Source of the DNA: Lumbricus rubellus
Lineage: Eukaryota; Annelida; Clitellata; Crassiclitellata; Lumbricidae
Assembly (NCBI GenBank): GCA_945859605.1
Contig: OX243822.1
Location: 16,571,918-16,635,917 of the forward strand
Length of the DNA: 64,000 bases
Direction: 5' to 3'
Shown: in pieces, positions 33,325-47,000 of the stretch
Layout of the letters: every line of letters begins with the position of its first letter
Position numbering within the stretch: position 1 is the stretch's first letter
Translations under genes and position numbers: made by a program
Notes under the pieces: model-generated
The model's database searches: none
What the model was told of the DNA's origin: nothing
What the model saw: only the letters and a program-made list of their open reading frames with translations

Positions 33325-36300
33325 CTTGTCATTATCTATTGTCTTATTTTATTAACTTTGATGTGTTGTCTATTATCTTTCTTCTCCAGTTTTTCCAGTT
33401 CAATTCGCCAAAAACAAATCCTGAGCTACCAAGTAGATGCGTCTTTTCGTCCAGTTCCGACTACCTCAAAACGGTATAATTACCACTTTTATTACCCTCA
33501 TTGATTTCATTTCTCTAATTGATATACTGCCAGTATAATTATATTGCTCTGTTTGTTAGATTAGGCTACATAATAAAAATAACCGGCATCTAATCTGCTT
33601 AATTAAAATGTAATAAAGTTTAATTTACACTGCAAAGCCTTTCATTATCGGCTTCTGGATACAGTAGCCTATACTGGTAGCCTATAGCAATACAATACAG
33701 GCTAGATGTATACTAAATGTACATATATACATACATACGTACATATATGCATTTGAACATGAATACATACACACATAAAAATGCGTACATGAGTAAATAC
33801 GTGCATACGTGCATGCATACACATTTTCCTAGCATATACTATTGTAGGTACAATCGTACACACATACAAAGTACATGCCATACACACATGTACATAAACA
33901 GGCACACACAATGTGATGCACACATACTCACATACACACATAAACCCATACATACGCATGCACATAATTCACTAACTTCCATTGCGTGGCATTGAAAACG
34001 CGATCCGTTCGTCCGTTTGCAGTGATTATTTATCCGATCATTTTTAACATACATACATATGTAGCATTGTAGGCTTACTTCTGAGGTCTTTGTTTCCTTT
34101 TAATCTTCGATAATAATTCGTTTAATTTGCTTCTCAGAACTAAATTCAGTTGACGGATGCTAGTGATTTGTCTGACTACGAGGGAGAAATGGGGAAGCAG
34201 CTTGTGACATGCATGTCATGCAAATATGAATTAAGAGCCTAGTTAATTGAGATCTGAAGGTCACGGAATAAGGGATAGCAATTATTATTATTATACGGGT
34301 GTGGTCGAATTGAAGGGAAGGATGTTTGGTTTGAACCCTGTGTGTGAATGACGTTGTTAGTGCGCTGCAGTGCTGCCAGTGCATGTGCTTGTGTGTGTTT
34401 GCGTGATTGTATGCGTGGGTCCAACTGTGAATAGATATATTTGTTTGTATGTTCATATGTTTGTCTGCATTTATGTGCGTATTATGTATGTATGTAGTAT
34501 GTACGTATGCTATGTACATGTATGTACGTATGCATGCACACACACACAATCATTATACATACATTTGTATTTAGTGTATTTTTGTGTATGGTTGTGTAAC
34601 TACCTACTTGTATCTGTATGCTTGTGTTTTGATATTTATATAGCGCCTAGCAGACCATCCCAGAGGTCATAAATCATTGATTATCTAATAGATAATGGTC
34701 ATGTAATTACTGATGAGCCACCGACAGGTGTGCGACCTGGTGGCGGACCGGTAACGCGTCCGCTCACAGAGCGGAAGGTTGCGGGTTCGACTCCGGGTAA
34801 CGACCTTGGGCAAGTTGTTCACGCACACGTGCCTCTGTCACCAAGCAGTATAATCTGGTACCGGCGTAAGCTGGGAAGTAAACAGCAAGTCCTGCGATAC
34901 ACTGGCCCCGTGTCCAGGACCTTGGGATTCGTCCATTGCTGGCTCAGGGCTATGGAAAAGGAGATGAGCGCCTCCCTGTGTTCCTCATGGAACGGGATGG
35001 GACTTTACTTTTTACTTTACACCGACAGGGTGACTCCACAAGTCCACATCCACATGTAAGTGGGTGTTTACATACACATATCTGACCCCTATACATAATT
35101 AATTATGTCCTCCGTCTTTTGCTGTCGTTTCAGCTGCTGGAAAAGTCCCGGCCTTACCCGATGCTCGTGGCGCCCCAGCGAGGGGGTTACTGGGTGGATG
35201 TGGAGGGTGAGCCCCCGTCTTCCCCTCGGGGCGACGACTGTTCCCCCTCGGAGCGAAGACCGTCTGTCCGATTGGAGACAGACGAGACGGCGAGATGCTA
35301 CAGGAAGTACTTCTTAGACAGGGTTTGTCTGTCTCTGATGACTATTAATTTGTTTAGTACTGTTATTGATGTTATTGTTAATATTGCTGTTGGTATTGTA
35401 CTATTATTATTATTGTTATTATTATTATTATTATTAGTAGTAGTAGTATTATTACTTTTATTATTATTATATTTTTATTTATTTTTATTATAGTGTGAAT
35501 GGTAGTCATATTGGTAGTGGTAGTCTTATTGGTAGTGGTTGTGGTGCTGATAGTTACAGTAGTAGGAGGCCTAGTAGTAGCATTAGCAGTAGTAGCAGTA
35601 GCATTAACAGTAGCAGTAGTATACACAGGGTGAGAATTGCCGGGGGGTTCGGGGATTTCAACCCCCAGTCTTTCTTAGAACCCATAGTAAAGTGTGTTTT
35701 TTACACCCCGATTCCAAGTGGATAATGGTCCAACCCCCCACCCCCAGTTATTTTTTCACAATTCTCACACTGAGTATACAGTGGGTGTATAGCATAGTAT
35801 TGCTTCTTCTGGCGCTGTTACTTGTGCAATGACAGAAATGAGAAGATATTTCTCATATCAAACATCCTGCAAAATATTCTGAATTTACGAAATTCAGGGG
35901 CACAAACGTTTATTGTTTATACTGGATTTGGAAAATGTAGCGTATACCTATTTGAACAATATACCACCGCCTATTTGAAGAATATAAAATTCTGCACACA
36001 AACTCATTTGAATAGCTGCTGCATGAGTCGATTGATTAATTTAAAAATATTAGACAAGTTGTGAGGACAGCTGCTGTTGTTTACACCAATGCTTAAGTAG
36101 GGCATCACTGAACTTCTAAGAGAGCATCCTGTTTACAAAATACTCTTTGGTTGTACATGTATACTCAATTTAAAGGTCATGGTTATAATTATAACATATG
36201 ATTATGTTATCTGCATATCTAATGTGATTGTTGTAACAGGCTGAAGTTTTGAATAAACGAAAACTGAGTTGATTTGTGACATTATGTTATGATTGTTTAT

Positions 36301-37970
36301 GTTTATGATTATGTCATAATCATGTCTTAATCATAGATGTAAAAAACGATGGAAACAGAATAAAAAACGGAATAAAACGTCGTTTTTTTCGAAAAAATAA
36401 AAAACGACAAAAAACGATAAAAAACGGAAACGGAAAATAATTTGACTTTGCTGCATCTAAACCCACATTTTAACCTTGAAAATCTTGATTAGGAACCTAC
36501 TACACGCAGGCTATCTCTTAAATGATGATGTTAAACGATAAAATAATGACTTTAGTTAGCTGAACCCTTGAGAGTTGGCGGAAAACATAAGGAATATCAA
36601 AAAAACTAGAATTAAGGAAAATAATAACAGAAAGTAAATGAATAAATAAAGTTAAATTAAAAAAACATAAAAACGACGGGAAAAATAAAAAACGAAAAAA
36701 ACGACGTTTGTTGGGAGAGAATAAAAAACGAAAAAACGTTTTTTACAACTATGGTCTTAATGATGTTAGGCTATAATTTTATGACAGTCCATTAATTTTA
36801 ATCAACTGCTTTTTTTACCTGATAGCGGTGTGTCTATAAGATTTTGTTAAAGCAATTAAAGCGAATAGTCTATAACACTAATGATCGGGTCTTCATTGTA
36901 TGGTGATCATGGTACGACTAGGTATGCTATGATTATGTTTTGATTAGGCCTGTGAGATGATTAAGATTATGAGATTATTATACTGCAATTAAGTTATCTG
37001 ACTCAAGGTTTCTTCTATATAATCATGATAATTATGATCATGACTATGTAGCAGTTGTGGCTAAGTTAGCGCTCGTGAATAAGCTGGTGCACTGCTCTTG
37101 GCGTTCAAGTGGCGCCTTAGAAATGTGGAGATTACGATTAAGTCTGTTGTAGTCAGAGGCAGATCCAGGGAGGCCAATCCGGCCATGCCCCCTCCCTCCA
37201 TTATACAAATGATTTTAATTACGTCGTTTTATTTATTCTGTATGATTTGTGAATTCTGTTAATTCCAGGACCACTACAACTATTACGGTACGGATCGAAC
37301 TCTCGGTCCACTCATCATGTCCATACGCTACGAAAAGGATTCCGTCCAGGATTATATTCGTGCTATTCTAAGGTAACTGCATGGAGTCCTCTGATTCATC
37401 AAGATTGATTTTGGTTGATGATTATGGTGATGGTGTTGTCTGTCTGCGCATCTTATACTAGATATCATTGCCTGTGTATCCCTGCATTTATTCATTCTTT
37501 CGTTCATTCATTCAGTAATTTGTTCATTTCTCTTTTCATAAATTTACGTAGAGCTTGTATTTAAATACCGATAGATATATTCGCAATCGCCTCTGCACTG
37601 CAGCAGCGTGGTTTCTGAGCGTTGATAAGTAACATAATTTTATGCATGTCATTTTATGCAATGGCAGCAATGCTTTCCGTCTAGACATCTAGACATATCT
37701 TCTTGTTCTACTGTCTTTCCTTTTTTTGTCTCCGACTCTGTCTGTCTCTGTCTGTCGGTCAGTCTCTGTTGGTCTCTGTCTGTCTCTATCTCTCTATGTC
37801 TGTTCATGTCGGTCTCTGTCTGTCTCTGTCGGTCTCTGTCTGTCTCTGTCTGTATCTTTATGTTTGAGTCTGTTTCTGTCTGCCTCTGTATGCGTCTATC
37901 TGTACGTCTCTCTGTCTGTCTCTGTCTGTCTCTGTCTGTCTCTCTGTCTTGCTCCCTCTCTCTGTCTGTC

Positions 37971-38057
<87 letters not shown>

Positions 38058-41000
38058 ATGTGTGTCTCTGTGTGTCTATGAAAGTCCTTCAGTGTGCTGC
38101 AGTAAATCATCTTCTCAGTTAAGTCGTTATATACAGACGTCAGATTTATTTCCATTTCGTTTGAGTGCTTGCGTGGGATGGATGGACGACACTCTTGTCA
38201 TTCCCATCAACGCTTATAATGTCTTGCATGACAGACCCGTTTCTCTTTGATGGCGTAGCATTGCAATGTATCCATCAATTTATATGGCGCGTCTCGCAGT
38301 GCATGCTAATCAGAGTCGCTGACATGCGGCGCAAAAGACCAAAAGAAACGTGCAGTCTTGACGCAAGGCAAAAGAGACGCTTAATTGGCTACATTGTTTT
38401 GGGGAAGTTTAGGGAGAAGAACTCAAAAGTTCAACAGATTTTAAAGTAAGAAAATTGGTAAAATATTTGGCGAGTGGCTAAAAAAAGTCGTCAGAAATTT
38501 TCGACCCAAAGGGCACTAGATTAAAATTGCTGATTGTGCAGATAAAAAAATTCCTTTTAAAAGCCACGCTTGGACCACCAGGTATACGTTGGTTACGGTT
38601 GGTATACAATCTGAAGGTTGACATAAGAAGGTGGTCAACCTTCAGATGATATACCAACCGAAACCAACATATACGTGGTGGTCCAAACAGGGCTAAGAAA
38701 GTGGTGGTTGGTCATAAGGTAAGTTGGTATACGTATATAATATTGCATGCTGTGACGACCGTGAATTTGATTTTCAGAAAGACAAGTGGTACAACCCACG
38801 ACCTCATTCCACTTAGTATCTTCGATGATGTTCTCCTCGGTCCACTCAAACTCGCCAAGGTCAGTGTCCGACCTCGTCTCTACCAATTAAACAGAATAAT
38901 ATTTTCATGAATACACCTGGGGTCGTGTTCATGAGACAGGCGTGACTCTTATTCCTGGCTTAAATCGAGCCTGAACCGGAGTAGTGGGTTTGTTCCGTAT
39001 TCATGAGACAGGCTTGATGCTCAATACTGGGAATAAGGCTAGGCTACTCCGATTCTGGTTACCTTAGGTCACTACACAATTACATAGCAGCTTTAGACAA
39101 CCACCTCTGGCTAATATAGTAGGCCTACTTTTGGTAAACGCTATTCAATCTAAGCCCAGTTCCTTCAAGATTTTCCTTCATAATTTATCGGTGAAATTAC
39201 ATTTAGACGGTAGTCTGAACATCAAAAATGTGAATTTTCGTTCATACTTTCACGCGGCATCATGGAATTTTAAACACGTATTTGCATATTATTGAACAGC
39301 ATAAGTGTCATTTTCCATCAAAGAAAAGTTGCACATTTACGAGAAATAAATTTTTAAAGTTTTATTGTTAAAAGTGACCGCTTTACTTACTTGTTTAACT
39401 AAATTTTGAATCTAAGTTTACTTTTAAACACCTCCACGATGTCCGATAGCAACATTAAAATGCTTATTATAAATTCCGAAAAAATCTATCAGTGTTGTAA
39501 TTCAGGTATACAGTTAGAATAAGTGTTTATTTTGCTTTAGTATAAATTTGCACTTGATTTGGATCATTCTGTGATGGTAGTTTTACTGGTGTTTGTATAT
39601 GAGCGATATTGCAGGCAAGTTGTGCAAGTCTAGGATTGCTTATTGGCGACGTGTGTTGTCTCCGGTCTTAAAATATTTGTTTTTGGCCCATATTGTTTGT
39701 TTCCACGCTACCTTTATGTTCTTATCAGGCGGCCTATCTAAGATACATCTGGTTGTTCGCTCCGCTCTATAATAGACAGTTATGGGCAATCCTGTCAACG
39801 GCGGTTTTAAATTATTTCACACTCAAATTCAGATATGTTCGCCGATGACTCTACTTTGTGATGTGGTGGTGGTGATGGTGGTGGTAATGGTGGTGGTGGT
39901 GGGTGTGGTGGTAATGGTGGTGGTGGTGGTAATGGTGGTGGTGGTGGGTGTGGTGGTAATGGTGGTGGTGGTGGTGGTGGTAATGGTGGGTGTGGTGGTA
40001 ATGGTGGTGGTGGTGGTGGTAATGGTGGTGGTGGTAATGGTGGTGGTGGTGGTAATGGTGGGTGTGGTGGTAATGGTGGTGGTGGTGGGTGTGGTGGAAA
40101 TGGTGGTGGTGGTGGTGGTGGTGGTGGTGGGTATGGTGGTGATGGTGGTGGTAATGGTGGTGCCAATTCTAGTTAGGCAAACAAGATTGGATTTCAGAAC
40201 AAGAAGAACGGGAACAATTGCTTTTTATGAGGACATAGCACTAAATCATATCATACTGTGTCAAGTCAAAAAAGGGGTCTCTCAGTATGGGCTATTCAGT
40301 AGTGCTCCCTGTGCAGAAAGAGTAAATGTCTTCTGGGAATGACTAACTGAGGAGTAAACCCTAGACATGAATTTCACATATATAGCGGAGGGATGGCATT
40401 CCAACAGAAGGGCCCACAGCAACAAATGTCCCGTTGAGTTAAAGCAAACCTGGTCCATGAAGGAAGACAGTTAATTTAATTGGAACACAGAGCGCAACAA
40501 ACCGAAGCAGCAGATAAAGATTTGCACGTAAGGTCTGGGAGGTTTTTCCGACAATATCCAACTGAGACTTTGACCACAAAAAACATCCTATAACGAATGT
40601 GTAAACTTATAGGGATCCAACTGGTTTAGTTCTTCAGACATGCTGGTAGAGATATCAGCGAACCGATAGGAAGACGTTTGCAGCATTTAAAACTGACTGA
40701 AGAGTAGTAAGGCGCAGCTTGGAATGGACAATAAGGAGTGAGTTATAGTAGTCTATGCAAAAGTAGATGAATGCATGTACAAAAGTAGTAAGACCGAGGC
40801 CAATAAAGATTGTCTGATAACTCTGTGCTGCCTCAATTGAAAATAGCATAAAATAGTGTGAGCCAAACTCAATTTGTGCTCCATTAGGTGAGATTTGGAG
40901 TCAAGAGTGAAGATCATTGGAAGAGGAGGTAAAAAATGGAAACATCTGGTAAGATATGCTCGTCAAATTATTGACAGTACACAAAGTAGGTCAAGCAACT

Positions 41001-44000
41001 GACTTGGCCAAGACATGACGACATGGTGGTGTAGACTGTAGAGGGTATGTTTGTTTCCTTGCAACTGGAGGGTTGCAGGTTCGAATCCACCTCAAGCAGC
41101 CGTGTAGGTACCTTGGGAAAATCCTCCACACGCAATTGCTCAGCACTTTGGCGTGAAACTCTGATTCAGTGTTCATGCTATAGTAGTTGGGAGCGCTTCT
41201 GAGTAGATATCTTGAAGGGCTCTATAACAAGTGTACATACAAACATACAAACAATATGAAAAATTTAAAAGTACATGATAGACCTACAGTATGCTTCATT
41301 CTTCTCTCCCAATATTCTCTTCAATGAGACAAGGTGGTCTATCTGCTCCAAGATGTTTAGGGTATGGAGCAGATCTGCTGACCGGACTGGTTGAGGCTGG
41401 GCAGCATGACGCGACAGACTCAGACAGAGAGTGGCGTCGGACTCTTACGGGCATTGAGCCCAATGATGTTGATGATGATGATGAAAAAAATAACGTTAAT
41501 TATTTATCATGATTTTTACATGTCTTTGCAGTTTCAAATCCACAGGGTATTTGATCGTACATGGCTTGATAGACCAGTAAGACCACCCATGAGCATAATT
41601 TCAGCCATAAATTCAGCTTACTTAGATATAGAAATAGTCATGTTAACTGTACAGTAGCCTTAGTAAGAGTACCTAGTTATGTTTCATTTACCCACAGTCT
41701 ATTAAAAATAATCACATCCGTTTCACAGTTCTAATAAAAAAGTATAACACTAAATATATTAGGGTAACAAATCTTTTAAATACCACTCATGATTCCAACC
41801 TGCAATACCGAAACGGACCATTTTTGACACTGTAAACTCTTTAAAACAAAAACCATAATTGTCAGTTGTTCTGGTCTCAGAAAATGCCCAAAAATTATAT
41901 TTACTACTCTTTTGTGAACGTGTTTTTAACCCTTTGGTTTTAGTGAAATTTTAGAGCAAATTTATATCCAGCATTATGTGGATCAATAAACAAGTTATTG
42001 GCAGCCACATAGACAGCTGACTTTCAAAATAAAATATGAATGCATTGTTCAAGGCATATATGAAGATATTAGTATACAACTTCCTTTATTGCAAAACAGA
42101 CATGTTCAACATTGTTCATATTGTAACAAATATTCCGATGAGTAATGAATTATCGCTTATTATTGTTATTATTATTATTAGTTCTGTTATTATTCGAACC
42201 TGTAACTCTCTGGCTGCAAGGCAGGAAATATGCCCACTACACCACCGCACCCCACGATTATTATTATTATACAACTTATTATTAGTATTATTATTATAAT
42301 ATTATATTTATTATTATTATTATTTAGAAAAGAAAGAAGGTACCAGCATAGCTGCACATCACTGCAAAGTCACTTAGCAAGATGACAATCAAGTGTGTAA
42401 ATAAATAATCTGTCAGATTAATAATTTTGCTATTAAAAAATAAAATTGAAATATCTTTAAAAACTAAAATTGCCCAAGGTGTCAATGACAGACAAAATGT
42501 GTTTTCAGACACTTCATGAGCAAGGTCTTGGTGCTAAAGCTACAATCTCTGCTTGCTCTGATAAACAGTGAGTGCAGAAATTAGGAGTTAAACTGAGAGT
42601 TAAGAAATATGCCATTGATGGAAGATCAGCTCAATGTAAATTGTTCAGGCTTCATTGAGAAAGGCCAATGGTCCTCAAATCTCCTGACTTGAACCCAATG
42701 TTTTATCAAGTGAGGAGAGCTATGCTGGAGAACTACGACAACCTAAAACCAAGACCAAGAGCGATAAGAGAATTGATAGTTGCATTGGAGTTTATTTTTG
42801 AAGATTTACCCGTGGAACACATCAACAAGGCATCAAGAACTTTAAAAAGAAGCTCATAAAAAGTTTGGGCACTGGTGGTGGACACATAGAACACAAGCTG
42901 TGAAGCACTATCAAGTTCATTTGATAACAATTATTTAATATTTGACTTAATAAACTCGTTTTGTGTCACTTTTTGTTGCGTTATGTTTTTGGATCGTCAA
43001 AAACTTTGGGTAGACTGACTAAAAGTGAAATAACTTTTTTTCTGTTTGAAATATTTTTTTAAGATTTGGTATTTGTACGTAAATATGAATTGCCTTTAAA
43101 CCTGCCGAATTTTATTTACACATTCTTACTTCCGGCCAGGATATTGGCAATAAACCTTCGGGCTATCTTTTTTTGGGTCCACCCTTTACCTAAAGTGCTA
43201 TAAAAAATTAATGTGCAAGTTTTTTTTGATGGAATTTTTTTTACAATATCAGTATACATGTCTTGTCATAACAAAATTATTTCCATGTTGCCGCATTCAA
43301 GTATGAACGGATTTTTTTTAGAGCGAAGATACAAATTTCAAACTACTGTCTAATTAGTCAAATTCCAAGGCTTAATAGGTGACTAACAGGATGCACTCAT
43401 CATTCATTCATGTTCTTGCAATTAAATGAACTGACTGTCATGTGCTATTGTTTTTGTTTTTATTTTACACGATTAACCTACTGGGTGGCCCGATTAGCAG
43501 GAATGTCCTTCCCCTCCTCCTGGGTCTCCCTTTGTTAACCAAATTGTGTTAAATTATTTTGTTCATTGCCATAATTGTATTCTGTTTTGGTTGAGGAAAA
43601 ATTAAAAGGTGGAGATTTACATGGAGATTTAGGTATAGGCTACAGTTACACATTAATACTTTCTTGGTAAGAATCAATGGTTAATTGGGTTAATTATAAT
43701 ATTATTACTTACTGATCGCGTTTCAAGCTAAACATAGATCGTTTTTTGGGTGCGCCTGCGCATAGGGGCAGGAGGGGCCACTTGCCTCCCACTACTGGAA
43801 AAATTATACCTATTTTTAACTACTACTTTTTGTCTTTTAATCAGATTCTTCGCACTAGGACACTAATGATGCTAATAATTATACAAAGTGAAACTGAGAT
43901 ATTCACATTTAGGTGCCATTTTGAAAATACCCATATTTTAAACTTCCTGTTCTGCATTTTTCAAGTTCTTGCTACATTTCAACATTCACCATGTCCATTG

Positions 44001-47000
44001 CGTTTTGGCCTCTCCTGCAAAATGGCTGCGGGCGCCCATGGTTAGTTACTGCACTTTAAATGGTGCTTGCTTACTGATAATTAATTAGCTGCATAATTAT
44101 AATAAATGTGAGTTCATGTGGCAAACATAGGCCTACCATTCTTTGAATTAACTGACCTGACCTAATAAGTTAATTGAACTGACCTGAACTATTTGTCTGG
44201 CCTTTTTTTCAGTTCCTTTGTGAGGAGGTCACCGCCGACAGTCTTCAACCTATCCTCTATCCAAAGGTACTTACTTATTAACCTAACAGCTATGTATTGT
44301 AGGCTTATCAGTTATGCACACTGCGGGAGTGTCGGTCTATAAATCTGTGATTCTTTGTCTGTGTGTCTATATGTGTGTATTTATGTCGGCATAATTATGT
44401 GTATAGCCTACATATAATGTCTGTCTGACCAAACGCGTTTTGCCTCTTTTATCTATCAGTATGTGGAGTGCTGTATTTGGAACTGCGTTGACTAGTTAGT
44501 AATGAGGATCAGAGGATGCCAGTGAGTACTTAGTAATGAGTAATTTTCTGATTGCTCGTTTTGAGTAATAAATACTGATATACTCCACTGAGTATGCCAC
44601 CAAATGTTTTTGGTTTGTACTGAATAGTATTCCATTGTACTCAATTATGTATATGACAGTTTGCACCGTGTATTCCATCAAACATTTGGTACCGAATTTT
44701 CTTGTGAGTTCACTGGCATACTTAGCACTGAATATTCAAAGCCGAGTACACACACACACACACACACATACACACACACACAGAAACACACACACATATA
44801 TATATATATATATATTCTGTCTAGTACCCAATATCTGGTCTATCAAATGAGTACCACTTGGTGCTAGTTCCGAATCACGAATGTTCAGTGTTCGAGATAA
44901 GAGACCTATATAGCAAGGTAAAGGCCGGGTTTAGGTAGGACAAGCAGATATCTACGTTCCTAGGATTACACGGTTTCTTGAGATAGCAGCTCAATAAATA
45001 CAGCAACTTTCGCTTAGAGGTAGTTGAGCCAACATGTCTAACTTTTTTAAATGACAAAAGCGAAAAGGTCTATAATTATAGATTTATGCCGGAAGGGTAA
45101 AAACACATGTGTTATCAATTCTCCTTTGTGACTTGGCAATTAGTTAGCTGCTAGCAAATAGTAGCAATGCCAGTAGTTTTGATGATATTCGATGTCTGTT
45201 GATATGGCGGCTTCTAACACCCCACCATATTGAAAGAACAACCACCACCCCCCCCCCCCCCCCGACTCTGACCGCCTTAAAATATCGGAAATCAAACCCC
45301 GAGTTGTCCAAAACCTAGGCCCCTATGTACTTTTGACCTATATACCCCACTTTGAAGTTCACGGAGATTGTTCTCCAGGCCCCATTAATAATGGGGCCTT
45401 CCATTATTGGTAGACGCCACTGGTTCAATTAGGCCCTATTGTGGGTCCCGTCACTTGGAATGATGTCCCATTAGGGATGATTAGACCATTAACCTTGCAA
45501 TCGATGCCTATGATAAACTCGCCTGCTTGTTATAAGTCGCGATCAAATCTTACCCTTTTTAGCTGTGGCTATAGGCTGGGAACGCCTCTGAGTAGGTCTC
45601 TTGTAGAGGCGGTACATAAATTCTCAGGATGAGTAAATGAATGAATTTTCCAGGTTTAATACTGCTGTGTTTTCTTTTCTTTTTTTATTAGGCGTCGGAT
45701 TTAATTCTCAACTACGATGAACACGTTCTCAGCAACACGCTGAAATTCGGAATCATCTGTCAGAAATTTGGTCAGGTAGGGATATACAATACATGCTAAT
45801 TGAATTTCAAAGTTGCAGTCCGAAGTTCGGAAAGGTAATTGTAATCTACAAACATCGAATGCGCCGCTCTAAATAGCCTAGGCCTACATGTCCACTGCAG
45901 CACTCGTGAATAAGCTGGTGCCCTGCACTTTTCTTCCGATTTGCGCGTTTACAATTTTTAGGTATAGCCTAGCCTATTATTGCCGAGAACATTAACTGCC
46001 GTTTAGACTCAAGTTAACAGCTGAATAAAATCAGATTTTATAAATAAATATAAAATTTTAGGCCATACCTCGACCTTTATCACTAGGCCTACAATTTGTC
46101 TCTAAAAAATTTGTTTATCATGAAACCTTAAGGTAGTTTAGGGACCCGTGACTGCTCTGCCTAGAGGCCCGGGATTTCTTTCGTCAGCCATGTCTATAGG
46201 AACCACGTGCCGTGTGATCCTGCATTTGCATCCTACAAGGAACCCCATACATGCAAAAGAGCAGTTGGCCTACAAAAGTGAGAATTCTGCACCTGGCTTA
46301 GGCGCACATGTTTGTTCCAAGCATGCAGCTGTAAACGTGTTCACAGGCGATCTGCAGAAACGTGTTTGCAGACATGTAGGCATCGATAATAATAATAATA
46401 TGCATACAGTGGCGACAGCTGGTGTGTAACGGTATTCCAGAAATAGACATTGGGGGGGGGGGGGTAAGATATCTGGTACATATTGTATGGCATATAGTAT
46501 AGAGCCGTATAGGCTGTAGAGCAATGAGGTTGAAGTAGGCCTAGGTCTACTTCCGTGTTCATCATTCTGCTCCTGAACTGAAACCAAACGACCGCAGGAA
46601 TATGAACAGGGTCGAGTTTCTTCTAAGATCATTTTACATCTTTTGAAGTCTCCCATAAATCTTAACCATGACATTTACGAACAGAACAGACAGGCTGCAA
46701 TACACGGCGCTAATAGCAGCCTACAAAGCATGTCAATCCAACAGGGGTTCGAACTAGGGTCTGCTGATCTTCATGCCAGTGTGTTATCCGATGCGCTATA
46801 TAACCGGACCCCCCCCCCCCCCAATATAATTTTATGCACTCATCATAATTATTTCTGAATTTATCCTACGTATCAATAGATGGGAATAAGTAAGCCAGTT
46901 GTGTAGGCTACAGGACTCATCAAGGGCAATCGTTTGTTTGTTTATTTGTATGTGCACTTGTTATAGCGCCCCTTCAAGCTCTCTCTCTACTCAGAGGCGC

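Larger units (their letters stand above)
27834..33395 (+). repeat. downstream copy of the 4.6-kb duplicated block
   Basis: This is collinear with 22993-27633 but lacks the Tc1-like element and the 26835 MITE. It gained the MITE at 29385, a 46-bp repeat expansion (30840-30985), a larger GACT array and the SINE with nested insert at 32530-33315. It continues into RapGAP exon 2 and the rest of the gene. Confidence 0.85.

Noticed and set aside
34735..34810. tRNA gene
   Set aside because: A and B boxes and an anticodon-like stem are present, but the acceptor stem does not close and a conserved SINE body follows.
39782..40342. 186-residue Val/Met-rich ORF and its Pro-rich complement
   Set aside because: Both are translations of the GGT-based minisatellite, located in a RapGAP intron.
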